Positions 12,311 through 23,062 of a stretch of DNA of 64,000 nt are shown here, piece by piece. The position numbers were made by a program, and so were the translations under genes. The notes beneath the pieces were generated by a model that had not been told where the DNA came from, ran no database searches, and saw nothing but the letters and a program-made list of their open reading frames with translations. Source of the stretch: Apostichopus japonicus (taxonomy: Eukaryota; Echinodermata; Holothuroidea; Aspidochirotida; Stichopodidae); the NCBI RefSeq assembly GCF_037975245.1, contig NC_092574.1, forward strand, positions 8,558,213-8,622,212, written 5' to 3'. Every line of letters starts with the position of its first letter. Positions within the stretch are counted from its first letter, which is position 1.

Positions 12311-12980
12311 AGCAATCCGGCAGTAACGACCAAGAATGAAGTTGTTGTGGATGTTCTTGCGGTATGAACATCATACGGATTTACGTGGCATGGCAATGGG
12401 AGAGCTGAACGTCGCCTAACAACCAATCAAGGGCGTAAACGTTACCGTAATTAACGGTCCACGTCACATGCGTCCACATATATGGAAGTCTATATGCCTC
12501 TCAAATCAAAGTAGGGACAGGGGCATTGTAGCTTTCAAGAAGAGGTGGGCAAGGATGTGAAAACCAACAAGGTTTGGCAATTTTCCAACAAAAGAAGATA
12601 CTGCGGTAGCTTAAGGGAACATTTGAATTCTTCTTTTTTTTATATACTATTTTAACCTTCAGTTGAAATTGTGACTACTTAATCTCCAGATTTCTTTATT
12701 TCTCTACTTTCATTTTTTTCTATTCAAATGTTGACTTTATACCATGTTTTCCAAATTTTGTCGGTAGGATATACGAATATTCGATCTTAGACCTTGTGAT
12801 CTTTCATACATTTTTACTTATTTTTACTTTGATATTGAATTTTTCGAAAAACAAAATTCAAATTTTGCCTGCTGTTCACTCAAAAGTTCCACTTGCTCAA
12901 TGTGAACAGCTTTAACAAAATGTCAACCATTTTATTTCAAAAGTTCGGCTACTTTTATCCCGAAAATTCGACTTGGCGAT
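12311..12980 (+). repeat. Leader of repeat unit, copy B
   Basis: It begins at CAATCCGGCAGTAACGACC and runs to the minisatellite. The first about 390 bp match 19,748-20,185, and the rest match window positions 1-239. There is no coding frame of note. It is the shared 5' segment placed immediately before each 17-bp array. Confidence 0.7.
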
Positions 12981-14190
12981 TGGTCACCCTGCACACCCAG
13001 CCATCATTCACACTCAGCCATCATTCACACCCAGTCACCACGAAAACCCAGTCACCCTGCACACTCAGCCACCATTCACACCCAGTCTCCCTGCACACCC
13101 AGCCACCATTCACACCCTGTCTCCCTGCTTACCCAGCCATCATTCACACCCAGTCACCACGAACACCCAGCCACCATTCACACCCAGTCACCCTGCACAC
13201 CCAGCCACCATTCACACCCAGTCTCCCTGCTTACCCAGCCATCATTCACACCCAGTCATAACGAACACCTAGTCACCCTGCGCACCCAGCCATCATTCAC
13301 AACCAGTGACCCTGCACACCTAGTCACCCCGCACACCCAGCCACCATTCACACCCAGCAACCATTCACACCCAGTCACCACGAACACCAAGTCACCATTC
13401 ACACACAGTCACTCTGAACACTCAATCACCCTGCACACCCAGCCACCATTCACACCCAGTCACCCTGCACACTCAGCCATCATTCACACCCAGTCACCAC
13501 GAAAACCCATTCACCCTACACACTCAGCCACCATTCACACCCAGTCACCCTGCACACCCAGCCATCATTCACACCCAGTCACCACGAAAACCCAGTCACC
13601 CTGCACACCCAGCCACCATTCACACCATGTCTCCCTGCTTACCCAGCCATCATTCACACCCAGTCACCACGAAGACCTAGTCACCCTGCGCACCCAGCCA
13701 TCATTCACAACCAGTGACCCTGCACACCTAGTCACCCCGCACACCCAGCCACCATTCACACCCAGCAACCATTCACACCCAGTCACCACGAACACCAAGT
13801 CACCATTCACACACAGTCACTCTGAACACTCAATCACCCTGCACACCCAGCCACCATTCACACCCAGTCACCCTGCACACTCAGCCATCATTCACACCCA
13901 GTCACCACGAAAACCCATTCACCCTACACACTCAGCCACCATTCACACCCAGTCACCCTGCACACCCAGCCATCATTCACACCCAGTCACCACGAAAACC
14001 CAGTCACCCTGCACACCCAGCCACCAATCACACCATGTCTCCCTGCTTACCCAGCCATCATTCACACCCAGTCACCACGAAGACCTAGTCACCCTGCACA
14101 CCCAGCCATCATTCACACCCAGTCACCCTGCACACCCAGCCACCATTCACACCCAGTCACCCTGCACACCCAGCCACCATTCACACCCAA
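12981..14190 (+). repeat. 17-bp minisatellite, copy B (1.2 kb)
   Basis: This has the same 17-bp units as copy A and contains a near-perfect internal duplication of about 410 bp (13,290-13,690 against 13,700-14,110). Unlike the other arrays it is not followed by the fold-back element but by single-copy DNA at 14,191. Confidence 0.95.
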
Positions 14191-15219
14191 TACAGCAATT
14201 AGCCCAGGTAGCTAGAGCAGTCTTGTGACATTTTCAGGGAAATTATGGATTAATAGGAACACGCACACAATATGATGTTCACAAAAAGTTATGATAGTTG
14301 TTTGTTTGGTTGAAAACCTTTTTTAACCATCGTCGCTTTACGTAGTAGCTATGAATAGTTATACAAACTGTGAGACAAAGTATACCTTTAAGCAGCTTAA
14401 AACTACTGTAAAGAAATGACGAATGTAAATTTTAATAAAAAGGGATCAAGCGGTATCCAAAGAAGCTATAACTATATAGCATGTCATGTAAGGTCCTCGT
14501 GAAGAAAAGACCAATACAAGGAAAACAGAAACAATAACAATAACAAGTGTCTAATTATATAGATGTAAACAGAAAAACACAAAGGCCAATGGTCAAAGTT
14601 TCAACAAATTAGTCCTCCGTTTTGTATACAAAGTTGAAATTAGATAAACGCTTGAAATGAAAAATATGCAATCGATGAAAACTCTTTGAATGCAATTAAC
14701 AGGCAAACCACAGTTTTGTCATGTCCTCGTGGTAATTAGGCAACTTTCATTGATCATTTTAGGAAAATCGACATTTGTCACAAAAGCGATATTGATGAAA
14801 TTCTAAACTTAAGAGGATATTGACAAGGTATTAAGCATGATTCCAAATGCAGCACATTTCATCGACAAATCAGATTGTAACAGAAAAGTGAACCTTATAT
14901 AAAAACATCTACCATATATATATATAGTGACATCACAGCCTATACTACTGACTTACAGTGTACCAGAGTATGAGAGTGTTCATTTGGGGGCAATGTTAGT
15001 GAAATTCAAACAGCCATATACATAGAGTTAGGAACAGGATTTTGAGATGGAGGTTAAAATTCAACTCACGATGTGAACTATTTTTCTCTTCCATGTTATT
15101 TGCATATCTCATTGGGCTGCCACCTTCAGACTCTCTTTCTAAAGTTATTTTATGACAAGGAGGTTGTGACATGTGACTTATATCGATAACTAGTAGCCCT
15201 TCTGTTACTCATTTCTTCT
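14191..15219. other. Single-copy AT-rich DNA, no gene seen
   Basis: There is no long open frame and no recognisable domain or RNA gene. A TATATATATA stretch lies near 14,914-14,926. Confidence 0.5.
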
Positions 15220-15552
15220 ATGTTTGATGATTTCGAATCATTGTGTAAGTTGTGTTTTCAAAATTGTGGTGCTGGTGTTGGCCTTCGAACTCGACTATGT
15301 GAAGAACAAGGTTTGCATCATCTCTACCGTGGACTGCTGCATTTCCCACTATTAAAATGTAGTCTTGGAGCTATAATGTTTATGTTAATACAAAAAGGGG
15401 ATACGTCATATTTGAAGGAATATGACAGTGAGATCAAGGTTATCATACGTTATGATGAATGGAACAAAATATTGGATAGCCTATGTAGCAACACTCTGGT
15501 CAAAACTGATATTATGAAGGTCAAACCAACTTTCTCATCAAAACGTATATGA
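15220..15552 (+). CDS. Hypothetical protein, 110 aa
   Basis: An ATG-initiated open frame of 110 codons in otherwise stop-rich DNA. The product is Cys-rich near the N-terminus (KLCFQNCGAGVG) and has no signal peptide, membrane segment or domain that I recognise. The last about 10 codons run into a block shared with other repeat-unit copies (11,990 and 51,890), so the 3' end at least was joined to repeat DNA. It could be a small gene, an exon of a larger one, or a chance frame. The nearest firm gene is the GPCR 2.1 kb away on the opposite strand. Confidence 0.25.
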   Translation: MFDDFESLCKLCFQNCGAGVGLRTRLCEEQGLHHLYRGLLHFPLLKCSLGAIMFMLIQKGDTSYLKEYDSEIKVIIRYDEWNKILDSLCSNTLVKTDIMKVKPTFSSKRI

Positions 15553-16120
15553 TAGAAACCGAGTCAACGTGTTCCCCAGGTATATGGAACATCCTATAAT
15601 GATACCAAAAAATCATCATTCTTTTAAAAATTTCATTTTATGACGCCATTTTACACAATGATAAACAGATATAATAATAAAACAAGAGTTTGCGACTACA
15701 TTTAGTGCAACTTGCCATCTAAATATGCAGATACACGTATATACAAGTCAGCTAATGACTACATAGCACTATATATCCCCATGAACTCGTTCAGTAAAAT
15801 AGTATACACAAAATGAAACAGATAAACATGAAAACATAAAAAATAAATTGTTAACCAACATGAGAGTTAGTATAACCCATTTAACCTCTTCCCCATATGA
15901 GCAGTATAGACTTCTATCCAATTTCACGAATTTTATTCTTCATTTTAATGGAATATAAGACAGAGCTTATATAACCATGTGCCACATTACATTGGATACA
16001 ACTATAGATGTCCACAAGTGCGGACACACGTGTGTAAATTTAAGCAGATACCTACGTATGGTACTCTGCTCGTGACCTGTTTAATAATACTTTCCAGCAC
16101 CCCATACCTTGCCCTTATAA
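15520..16120. repeat. Segment shared with the end of repeat unit D
   Basis: This matches 51,890-52,510 with substitutions and small indels, for example at the CCCCATGAACTCGTTCAGT block. Copy A shares only the first part (11,990-12,306). It shows that the single-copy region between copies B and C carries the natural 3' end of a repeat unit whose body is otherwise missing. Confidence 0.65.
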
Positions 16121-16541
16121 AGCAAAACGACATTTCTGTCAAGTTATTATCTTGTAGTTCAAATTGTCGTTCGCCCTCACCATCCAACAATGTAACCGAC
16201 ATTCAGTGTCTAAAACATATAAAGACCCGTCTTTGGACATATTAAAGTTTCGAGAATGTTGAGAAAATAAATCAGATTCTCTCAAAACTTACATTTACGC
16301 ACAAAGAGTTTCAAGACATTGTTTATTGTTTAAGAAAATATCTAATACAATTATAACAGATCATCCTACAAGACTCTGAATACATCATCGTTCCTAGTCT
16401 GTCGGTCGGACATCCGGGGATTTCCGTGACCTTGTTACTGATACAAATAACACAAGTATCAAAACTATTTATTTAGATTAAGAAAGCGGGGAAATTACTA
16501 GACGTCTACTATTCAATATGATTTCAGTGTTATTTGTTACA
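16121..16541. other. Noncoding single-copy DNA
   Basis: I see no gene, RNA or repeat here. Confidence 0.4.
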
Positions 16542-16574
16542 CCATGGAGCTATAAACAGATTATAGCTCCATGG
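16542..16574. repeat. Perfect 14-bp inverted repeat with 5-nt loop
   Basis: CCATGGAGCTATAA is followed by ACAGA and then the exact reverse complement. No T-run follows, so there is no reason to call it a terminator. Its role is unknown. Confidence 0.8.
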
Positions 16575-16642
16575 TTACAACATGGTAAACCCTCTGCGAT
16601 TCCAGGATAGCCAACAAGGGTATTCTCCTATGGCGGGCCATC

Positions 16643-17110
16643 AGTCTCAAATCGTGGGGAATCGACTTATACGGATTTAAATCGACATATACCAATTTCC
16701 TTCGACTTATACCAGTTTCCAGCAGCTTAAATTGACTTCTACCGATTTAAATCGACATAACCCAGTTTAATTCGACATATCATCGATTTAAATCGACACA
16801 TACCAGTTTAAATCGACATATACCAGTTTAAATCGATGATATGTCAAATTAAACCGGCATATATCATTTTAAATAGACATATACCAATTTAATTCGACTT
16901 ATACCAGTTTAAATCGACACATACATATTGAAATCGACATATACCAATTTAAATCGATGATATGTAAAATAAATCGGTATAGGCTATGTCAATTAATATC
17001 GACATATACCAGTTTAATTCGATGATATGTCGAATTAAATCGATAGAAGTCAATTTCCTTGGACTTATACCAGTTTCTAGCAACTCAAATTGACATATAC
17101 CTATGTCGAC
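16643..17110. repeat. Short tandem array with units in both orientations
   Basis: About 20-25-bp units built around AAATCGACATATACCAGTTT are repeated many times. Some units are inverted (ATCGATGATATGTC), so the array is partly self-complementary. It lies beside the fold-back repeat at 17,131 and downstream of the GPCR gene. Confidence 0.85.
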
Positions 17111-17130
17111 ATACTGTCGAGAAAGATACG

Positions 17131-17485
17131 GAAGCTTAAAAGTGCCATCAACATAAGAAAACTTTTCCTCAATAAGTCAACATTTTCAGTAAATTTTTAA
17201 GTTAACAAGATAATATCTTATCAAAAATATTAAAAAAAAAATTGTTCAATTGCTCACTAGATGGAATGAACATTTTGCAGAAAAATGTTGAATTGACGAG
17301 ATATGCTAAGTTGTCAATTAAGCATTTTGTAGAAAATTGTTGAATTGCTCAGTTAAAACAACTGAGCAATCCAACATTTTTCTGATTTTTGATAAGATAT
17401 TATCTTGTGATCTAAACAATTTACTGAAAAATGTCAACTTATGGGGCAAAGTTTTTCTTATGTTGATGGCAATTTTAAGCTTCCA
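17131..17485. mobile_element. Imperfect fold-back repeat (MITE-like)
   Basis: The left half (GAAGCTTAAAAGTGCCATCA, then matches to AACATTTTCAGTAAATT and GATAATATCTTATC) is mirrored as an imperfect reverse complement in the right half, ending in TTTTAAGCTTCC. The middle contains further self-complementary CAATTGAACAATTTT-type words. There is no transposase, and a target-site duplication is not evident. Confidence 0.65.
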
Positions 17486-17692
17486 TAAGAAGAAGCTGCA
17501 GAAGCTAAAGACAATGAGTAAATGCAACATAGCTTGAATCTTAACCTGCGGTCGTAAAACTTATGATTCGTGCCATATGCTTGAGTCAAAAGCGTAAGTA
17601 CTAGACTTGGTTTAGTGCTGGCCGCTGACTAATGTAAATGTAATCAACATTCAAAGCGATATCTTTGGATGTTTCAACAAAAGAAGTTTTGT

Positions 17693-18832
17693 TTAGGCGG
17701 TTTCGGCCTCATCATGCTTTGGATGTCCTCCAAGAGTGGTGTCAACCGATTTCATATGAATAACCGTCGCCGATGTGGATCGTCCTGAACGGAGATTACT
17801 GTAACTGCCAAACTGTGTCTGCCTTGCCGCTGACTGATTCTGGAGTTTGTGGAATGGATGTGATAATGCGGAGAGAAGGTGCCTTCTAAAACGAGAACCC
17901 AACAGAAAGATTGACATTGGATCGCAGCACGTATTAAACATATAGAAACATACGCGCCACCTGACCATAAAAACTATGGGTTCGTTCGGAAAACAAAAAT
18001 ACTCTTGAAATATTTCAACAAAAAGTCTAACATGAAATGGCAGCCAACACACAGCAAAGCTTACCACAAGGCCCATCACCACCAATGCTACTCTGTTACG
18101 CTGGACGCGAGCTTTGGGGTTACGTTCCACACTTTCTTTGATTAATTTACTTTGCATGCAAAGCTTTTTCGCTACCGAAATGTACATGCAGCCAAAAATA
18201 ACCAAAGGCACTGCATACAAGACCACCAAAGTGTAATAGTTCAAGAAATTCTGGAAATATTGATCATTTGGTTCTGCAACAAATGTAAATGCATGCGGTA
18301 GCGGTAACAAAACCCCCAGAATAAGTACAATCGCCACTTTCCAGCCAATCCTTACCACATTAGACCATATTGGTCTGACTACAGCACACCATCTTTCAAA
18401 ACTTAACATTACCAATGATAATATGGAGATTGAACAAAAGAATAATAACATGTAATGCTTGAAACCAGCAAGTCCTTTTTCTACTTTAAATGAGTCATGT
18501 TCCGCGAGTTCAAAGGGGAGAATGGTAACCAACATAAGAATGTTGGATCCACAAAGCATTGAAATAAACACATTAGGGGGATTACGAAGCTCTCGAACGA
18601 ATGCTACTAGTGAAAGTACAGCTGTGTTTGCTATCACCCCGAACACGAGAATGGCTACCAGGACAATAATGTAAATGGTTTGACCAGTCTCTGTACGGTC
18701 ATATAGGCCTCTGCAATATGCTGCTATAGCTTCTTCTAACAAGCTATAGCTTAGCGAAACTTGACCATCGTCAGGCAAACTAGCAGCAACGGATGACGTC
18801 ATGTACACGTCCTGATCTATATTACTGGCCAT
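17693..18832 (-). CDS. Rhodopsin-class (class A) GPCR, bombesin/endothelin-receptor-like, 379 aa
   Basis: A single-exon seven-transmembrane receptor predicted at the plasma membrane. Approximate helices: TM1 52-76, TM2 87-109, TM3 122-148, TM4 164-186, TM5 200-222, TM6 246-272, TM7 286-311, with a Ser/Thr-rich tail to 379. The RNPPNVFIS block before TM2, SFERWCAVVRP at the end of TM3 and the TM7/helix-8 pattern resemble bombesin, endothelin and CCHamide receptors, so a peptide ligand is likely but unproven. R147 is position 3.50; CWLPFH (262-267) is the TM6 CWxP motif. It is odd at conserved sites: 2.50 is Asn (N97) instead of Asp, and 7.49 is Asp (D304) instead of Asn. Tyr 7.53 is replaced, and Cys 3.25 and an ECL2 Cys are absent. 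The ATG at 18,832 is the first in frame, with a purine at -3. A broken paralogue lies at 59,672. Confidence 0.92.
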   Translation of the reverse strand: MASNIDQDVYMTSSVAASLPDDGQVSLSYSLLEEAIAAYCRGLYDRTETGQTIYIIVLVAILVFGVIANTAVLSLVAFVRELRNPPNVFISMLCGSNILMLVTILPFELAEHDSFKVEKGLAGFKHYMLLFFCSISILSLVMLSFERWCAVVRPIWSNVVRIGWKVAIVLILGVLLPLPHAFTFVAEPNDQYFQNFLNYYTLVVLYAVPLVIFGCMYISVAKKLCMQSKLIKESVERNPKARVQRNRVALVVMGLVVSFAVCWLPFHVRLFVEIFQEYFCFPNEPIVFMVRWRVCFYMFNTCCDPMSIFLLGSRFRRHLLSALSHPFHKLQNQSAARQTQFGSYSNLRSGRSTSATVIHMKSVDTTLGGHPKHDEAETA

Positions 18833-19747
18833 CGATCGTGACTAGTTATAACTTTTTTTTATGCAAAATGTTTCCACCGTCCGCACTAGAGTGTTGTACG
18901 AGATGACACTTGATTATGTCGGAAACTATACATTGAACGTCGTCATTGGATATTTATGATGGTCCTTGCCGTCGCAACTGGTAGTAATGACTTTCCGTCG
19001 CTATTGGTAGTAGTAATAATATGGGAAACTATATGACTTATGTATCTGCGTAGCAATGGTGAACATGAATAACTGCCTTCGACGTCGTCAATGGCAGTAA
19101 ACTGTGACCAGTTATGATGCTTTGGGAAACTACAGGACTTCTGTATCAAATTTTGACCTTTTGTTACCGTCTTGGCCGTCGTCACTCGTAGTGATGACGT
19201 TCGCCGTGCACTCTGTAACGCCCGTTAGGTGTGGTAAACGTTGCAACTCGCGTGTCGTGTGCTCTGTACCGAAACTATAAAAGAAGAGAAAATATATATG
19301 ATATTCGCACAATTTCCTTTCGATGTATATAATGAAAGGACCTTATTTTTATTATTTTTTTTATTGCTACTTTTGTTTTGTAGGCCTTCATTATTTCGCC
19401 CCCCCCCCCAAATTTGCTATGAAATCAAATAATGTTCTGTAATATTCAACCCTCAACAATCATTTAATTGACATTCTCGAAGTCGAGAGCAGGTTGGGAG
19501 TTGCGTAACGAGGCTGGAGAAAAAGCAATTCTCACATTGTTTATAGTTACTTTCTTCTACCATCTCCAAGCATTCTCAGGCTAAAAATAAAATCACGCAC
19601 TGCAGACGATCCTGAGTGCATCATAACTTATACAAGTCAAGGTGGTCATTGCTATTGGACAATACCAGACATTGGAGAAGCAATGCTGCATAATCTCAAT
19701 ACTGAATCTTGTTAAGTCCATGTTGTGATCAAGTATATTCACTGACA
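18833..19747. other. GPCR 5' flank, noncoding
   Basis: This is the upstream region of the minus-strand GPCR gene. Between about 18,910 and 19,210, loosely repeated phrases (GGGAAACTA-, GACTT-TGTATC, CCGTCGTCA-like) recur at about 100-120-bp spacing, suggesting a degenerate tandem repeat. A C-run lies at about 19,400. No TATA box can be assigned with confidence. Confidence 0.45.
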
Positions 19748-20252
19748 ACCAATCCGGCAGTAACGACCAAGAATGAAGCTGTTGTGGATGTTCTTGCGGT
19801 ATGAACATCAAACGGATTTACGTGGCATGGCAATGGGAGAGCTGAACGTCGCCTAACAACCAATCAAGGCTTCAAGGGCGTAAACGTTACCGTAATTAAC
19901 GGTCCACGTCACATGCGTCCACATATATGGAAGTCTATATGCCTCTCAAATCAAAGTAGGGACAGGGGCATTGTAACCCGTAACATAGGAAGCTTTCAAG
20001 AAGAGGTGGGCAAGGATGTGAAAACCAACAAGGTTTGGCAATTTTCCAAAAAAGAGTTTTAGTTTTGAAGATACTGCGGTAGCTTGAGGGAACATGTGAA
20101 TTCTTCTTCTTTTTTATTTATATATATACTATTTTAACCTTCAGTTGAAATTGTGACTACTTAATCTCAAGATTTCTTTATTTCTCTACTTTCATTTTTT
20201 TTCAAAATTTCGGCTACTTTTATCCCGAAAATTCGACTTGGCGATGGGTCTA
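19748..20252 (+). repeat. Leader of repeat unit, copy C
   Basis: It matches 12,311-12,700 from CAATCCGGCAGTAACGACC onward. Near 20,200 it jumps straight to the block before the minisatellite, so about 0.2 kb present in copies A and B is missing, with the junction in a T-run. Confidence 0.7.
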
Positions 20253-21051
20253 AGCACCCTGCACACCTAGTCACCCTGCACACCCATTCACCCTGCACAC
20301 TCAGCCACCATTCACACCCAGTCTCCCTGCTTACCCAGCCATCATTCACACCCAGTCACCACGAACACCCAGTCACCCTGCACACTCAGCCACCATATAT
20401 ACCCAGTCTCCCTGCACACTCAATCACCCTGCACACCCAGCCACCATTCACACCCAGTCACCCTGCACACTCAGCCATCATTCACACACAGTCACCACGA
20501 AAACCCAGTCACCCTGCACACTCAGCCATCATTCACACCCAGTCTCCCTGCACATTCAGTCACCCTGCACACTCAGCCACCAATCATACCCAGTCTCCCT
20601 GCACACTCAATCACCCTGCACACCCAGCCACCATTCACACCCAGTCACCCAGCACACTCAGCCATCATTCACACCCAGTCACCACGAAAACCCATTCACC
20701 CTGCACACTCAGCCACCATTCACACCCAGTCACCCTGCACACCCAGCCACCATTCACACCCAGTCACCTAGCACTCAAAGCCATCATTCACACCCAGGCA
20801 CCCTGCACACCCAGCCATCATTCACACCTAGTCACACTTCACACCCAGTCACCCTGCACACCCAGCCACCATTCACATTCAGCCACCATTCACACCCAGT
20901 CACACTGCACACCCAGTCACTCTGCACACCCAGCCACCATTCACATCCAGTCACATTGCACACCCAGTCACCATGCACACCCAGCCATCATTCACACCCA
21001 GTCACACTGCACACCCAGCCACCATTCACACTCACTCACCCAGCACTCACC
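20253..21051 (+). repeat. 17-bp minisatellite, copy C (0.8 kb)
   Basis: The shortest of the four arrays. Its 5' part resembles the start of copies A and D and its 3' part matches the last units of copy A (from about 2,900), consistent with loss of the middle. Confidence 0.95.
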
Positions 21052-21183
21052 GTCAATAACAATGTACAGTGGCAATTATAAAGCAAGTTGCCACTTTTGT
21101 TGGTTCATGTTACGAAACGTTGCACAGCAAGTTAATGCAAGTCGGTCTCGAAATCGATAAGTATCCCTCTCACATTTATGAAT

Positions 21184-21386
21184 AGTAGAATTAATTCCAC
21201 TTAAGTAGAATACAATTAAGCTTAAGTGAAATGAATTGCACTTAAGTAGAATACAATTAAGCTTAAGTAAAATGCATTTCTACTTAAGTGCAATTCATTT
21301 CACTTAAGCTTAATTGTATTCTACTTAAGTGGAATTAATTCTACTTAAGTAGAATAGAGAGGTAAATGTTAAAACGGCTTGCCATA
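21184..21386. mobile_element. Fold-back element, copy C (left end deleted)
   Basis: The palindromic AAGT-rich core and the right terminus (ACGGCTTGCCATA) are intact, but the left terminus and about 490 bp of preceding spacer found in copy A are absent. The core joins directly to CATTTATGAATAG. It is a defective copy. Confidence 0.75.
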
Positions 21387-22353
21387 ATTCCCGTCTTCAT
21401 AATGCAATCGACGCAAATAAAGAGTGCGAAGGGGGTTTATAGAAGGCTCAATCTGACTCTCGAAGACTTCGCATGCCATCCCCTCACCCCCACCCCCAAG
21501 ACAAATCGAAGCACATGTCTCTCACCTGTACGGATATAGGCATGACATGAATTATTTTTTAGGTATAGGCTTCAGAGTGTCGACGAATACGTTCTGAAAC
21601 GTGGTTCGAATAGTACAGTCTTACATATATTTCGAATATTTATATATTCTACATGCATCAATCAGCTAACATGTAAAATACTGAAGTATGAACTAAAAAC
21701 AGTTATGAATACTAAAGATAAAATATGTCTTACAGCGCCAATGAAGCATACTAACTTATTGGTAACATGACTAGGTAATCGATAAACTTCGACGGCATCG
21801 CTTCTTCACGTCTACATGATTTTCGCGGTGGAATTAATTGGAACGAATGGGTCAACGAATCTCAAGTAATGTTAAGACAATGACGATTTATCATCTTCAC
21901 GGGAATATAGAAAATAGAGTCATTGGCTTTATCACATATTACACCGGTGGCCTTTAGTACCTAAAGGTGTGTGAGGGGGGGGGGGGAAGGGGTTATAAAA
22001 ACTGAAATGGGAACCAATTTATAAGTGTACCACCTGCCACGGATCTCAGTTTAACGAATTGGACTTTTAAGCTGGGATCCATGCGGTAGGTGTTGCAACG
22101 GGGTCCTAAACTTGCCTCCCTCCCCCCGGAAAATGAGATCATCCCAAAAGGTAACCTTTTGTAATCCTTATGTGCTTAATATCCACCATCTCAAAGTCTT
22201 TGAAACAGGGTCCCCAACCATTTTTATTGTTGGAAGAGATTTCCCAGACTCTACTTTCTACCCTCCCAAAAAATTATGTTACTTGAATGTTGTATTGCTT
22301 TTCATTATCTAGAATCCTACGGTGTACTCTTTCTTCATCGCCAGAACTTAAAA
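21387..22353. repeat. Noncoding body segment of repeat unit C
   Basis: Collinear with 3,894-4,857 and 44,335-45,290. No gene seen. Confidence 0.65.
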
Positions 22354-23062
22354 GCGTTGTAGTGCTGAGATTATACACACAACAGTTACTTACGATGTAG
22401 TATTGAAATAACATACAATGCAATTACTTGCAATGTAATGTTCAGATTACATACAACACACTTACTTGCGATGTAGTGTTGACATTACATACAACAGTGA
22501 CTTTCGATGAAGTGTTCAGATTACATGCAACACCACTTACTTACGATGTACTGTTGAGATTACATACAACAGTTACTTACGATGTAGTGTTTCGATTACA
22601 TGCAACACACTTACTTGTAATGTAGTTTTGATATTGCATTCAACATACTTACTTGCGATCTAGTGTTCAGATTACATGCTCCACTTACTTACGATGTACT
22701 GTTGAGACAACATGCAACACACTTACTTACGATGTAGTGTTTCGATTACATATACAACACACTCACTTGTAATGTAGTGTTTCAATTAAATGCAGCACTT
22801 ACTTACGATGTACTGTTAAGATTTCATACAACACACTCACTTGTAATGAAGTGTTAATATTCCATACAACACTTGCTTGTAGTGTAGTGTTCATAATACA
22901 TACAACAGTTACTTGCGATATATTGTTGAGAGTACATACTACACACTTACTTCAATGTAGTGTCGGATTCCATACAAAACAATTACTTGCGATGTAGTGT
23001 TGAAATTACATACAACACACTTCCTTGCAAAGTAGTGTTGAGATTATATATATACAACACTA
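22354..23062 (+). repeat. 36-bp minisatellite, copy C (0.7 kb)
   Basis: Same units as 4,858-6,050. It is nearly identical in length and order to copy D (45,291-45,992) and shorter than copy A by roughly 0.5 kb. Confidence 0.9.
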
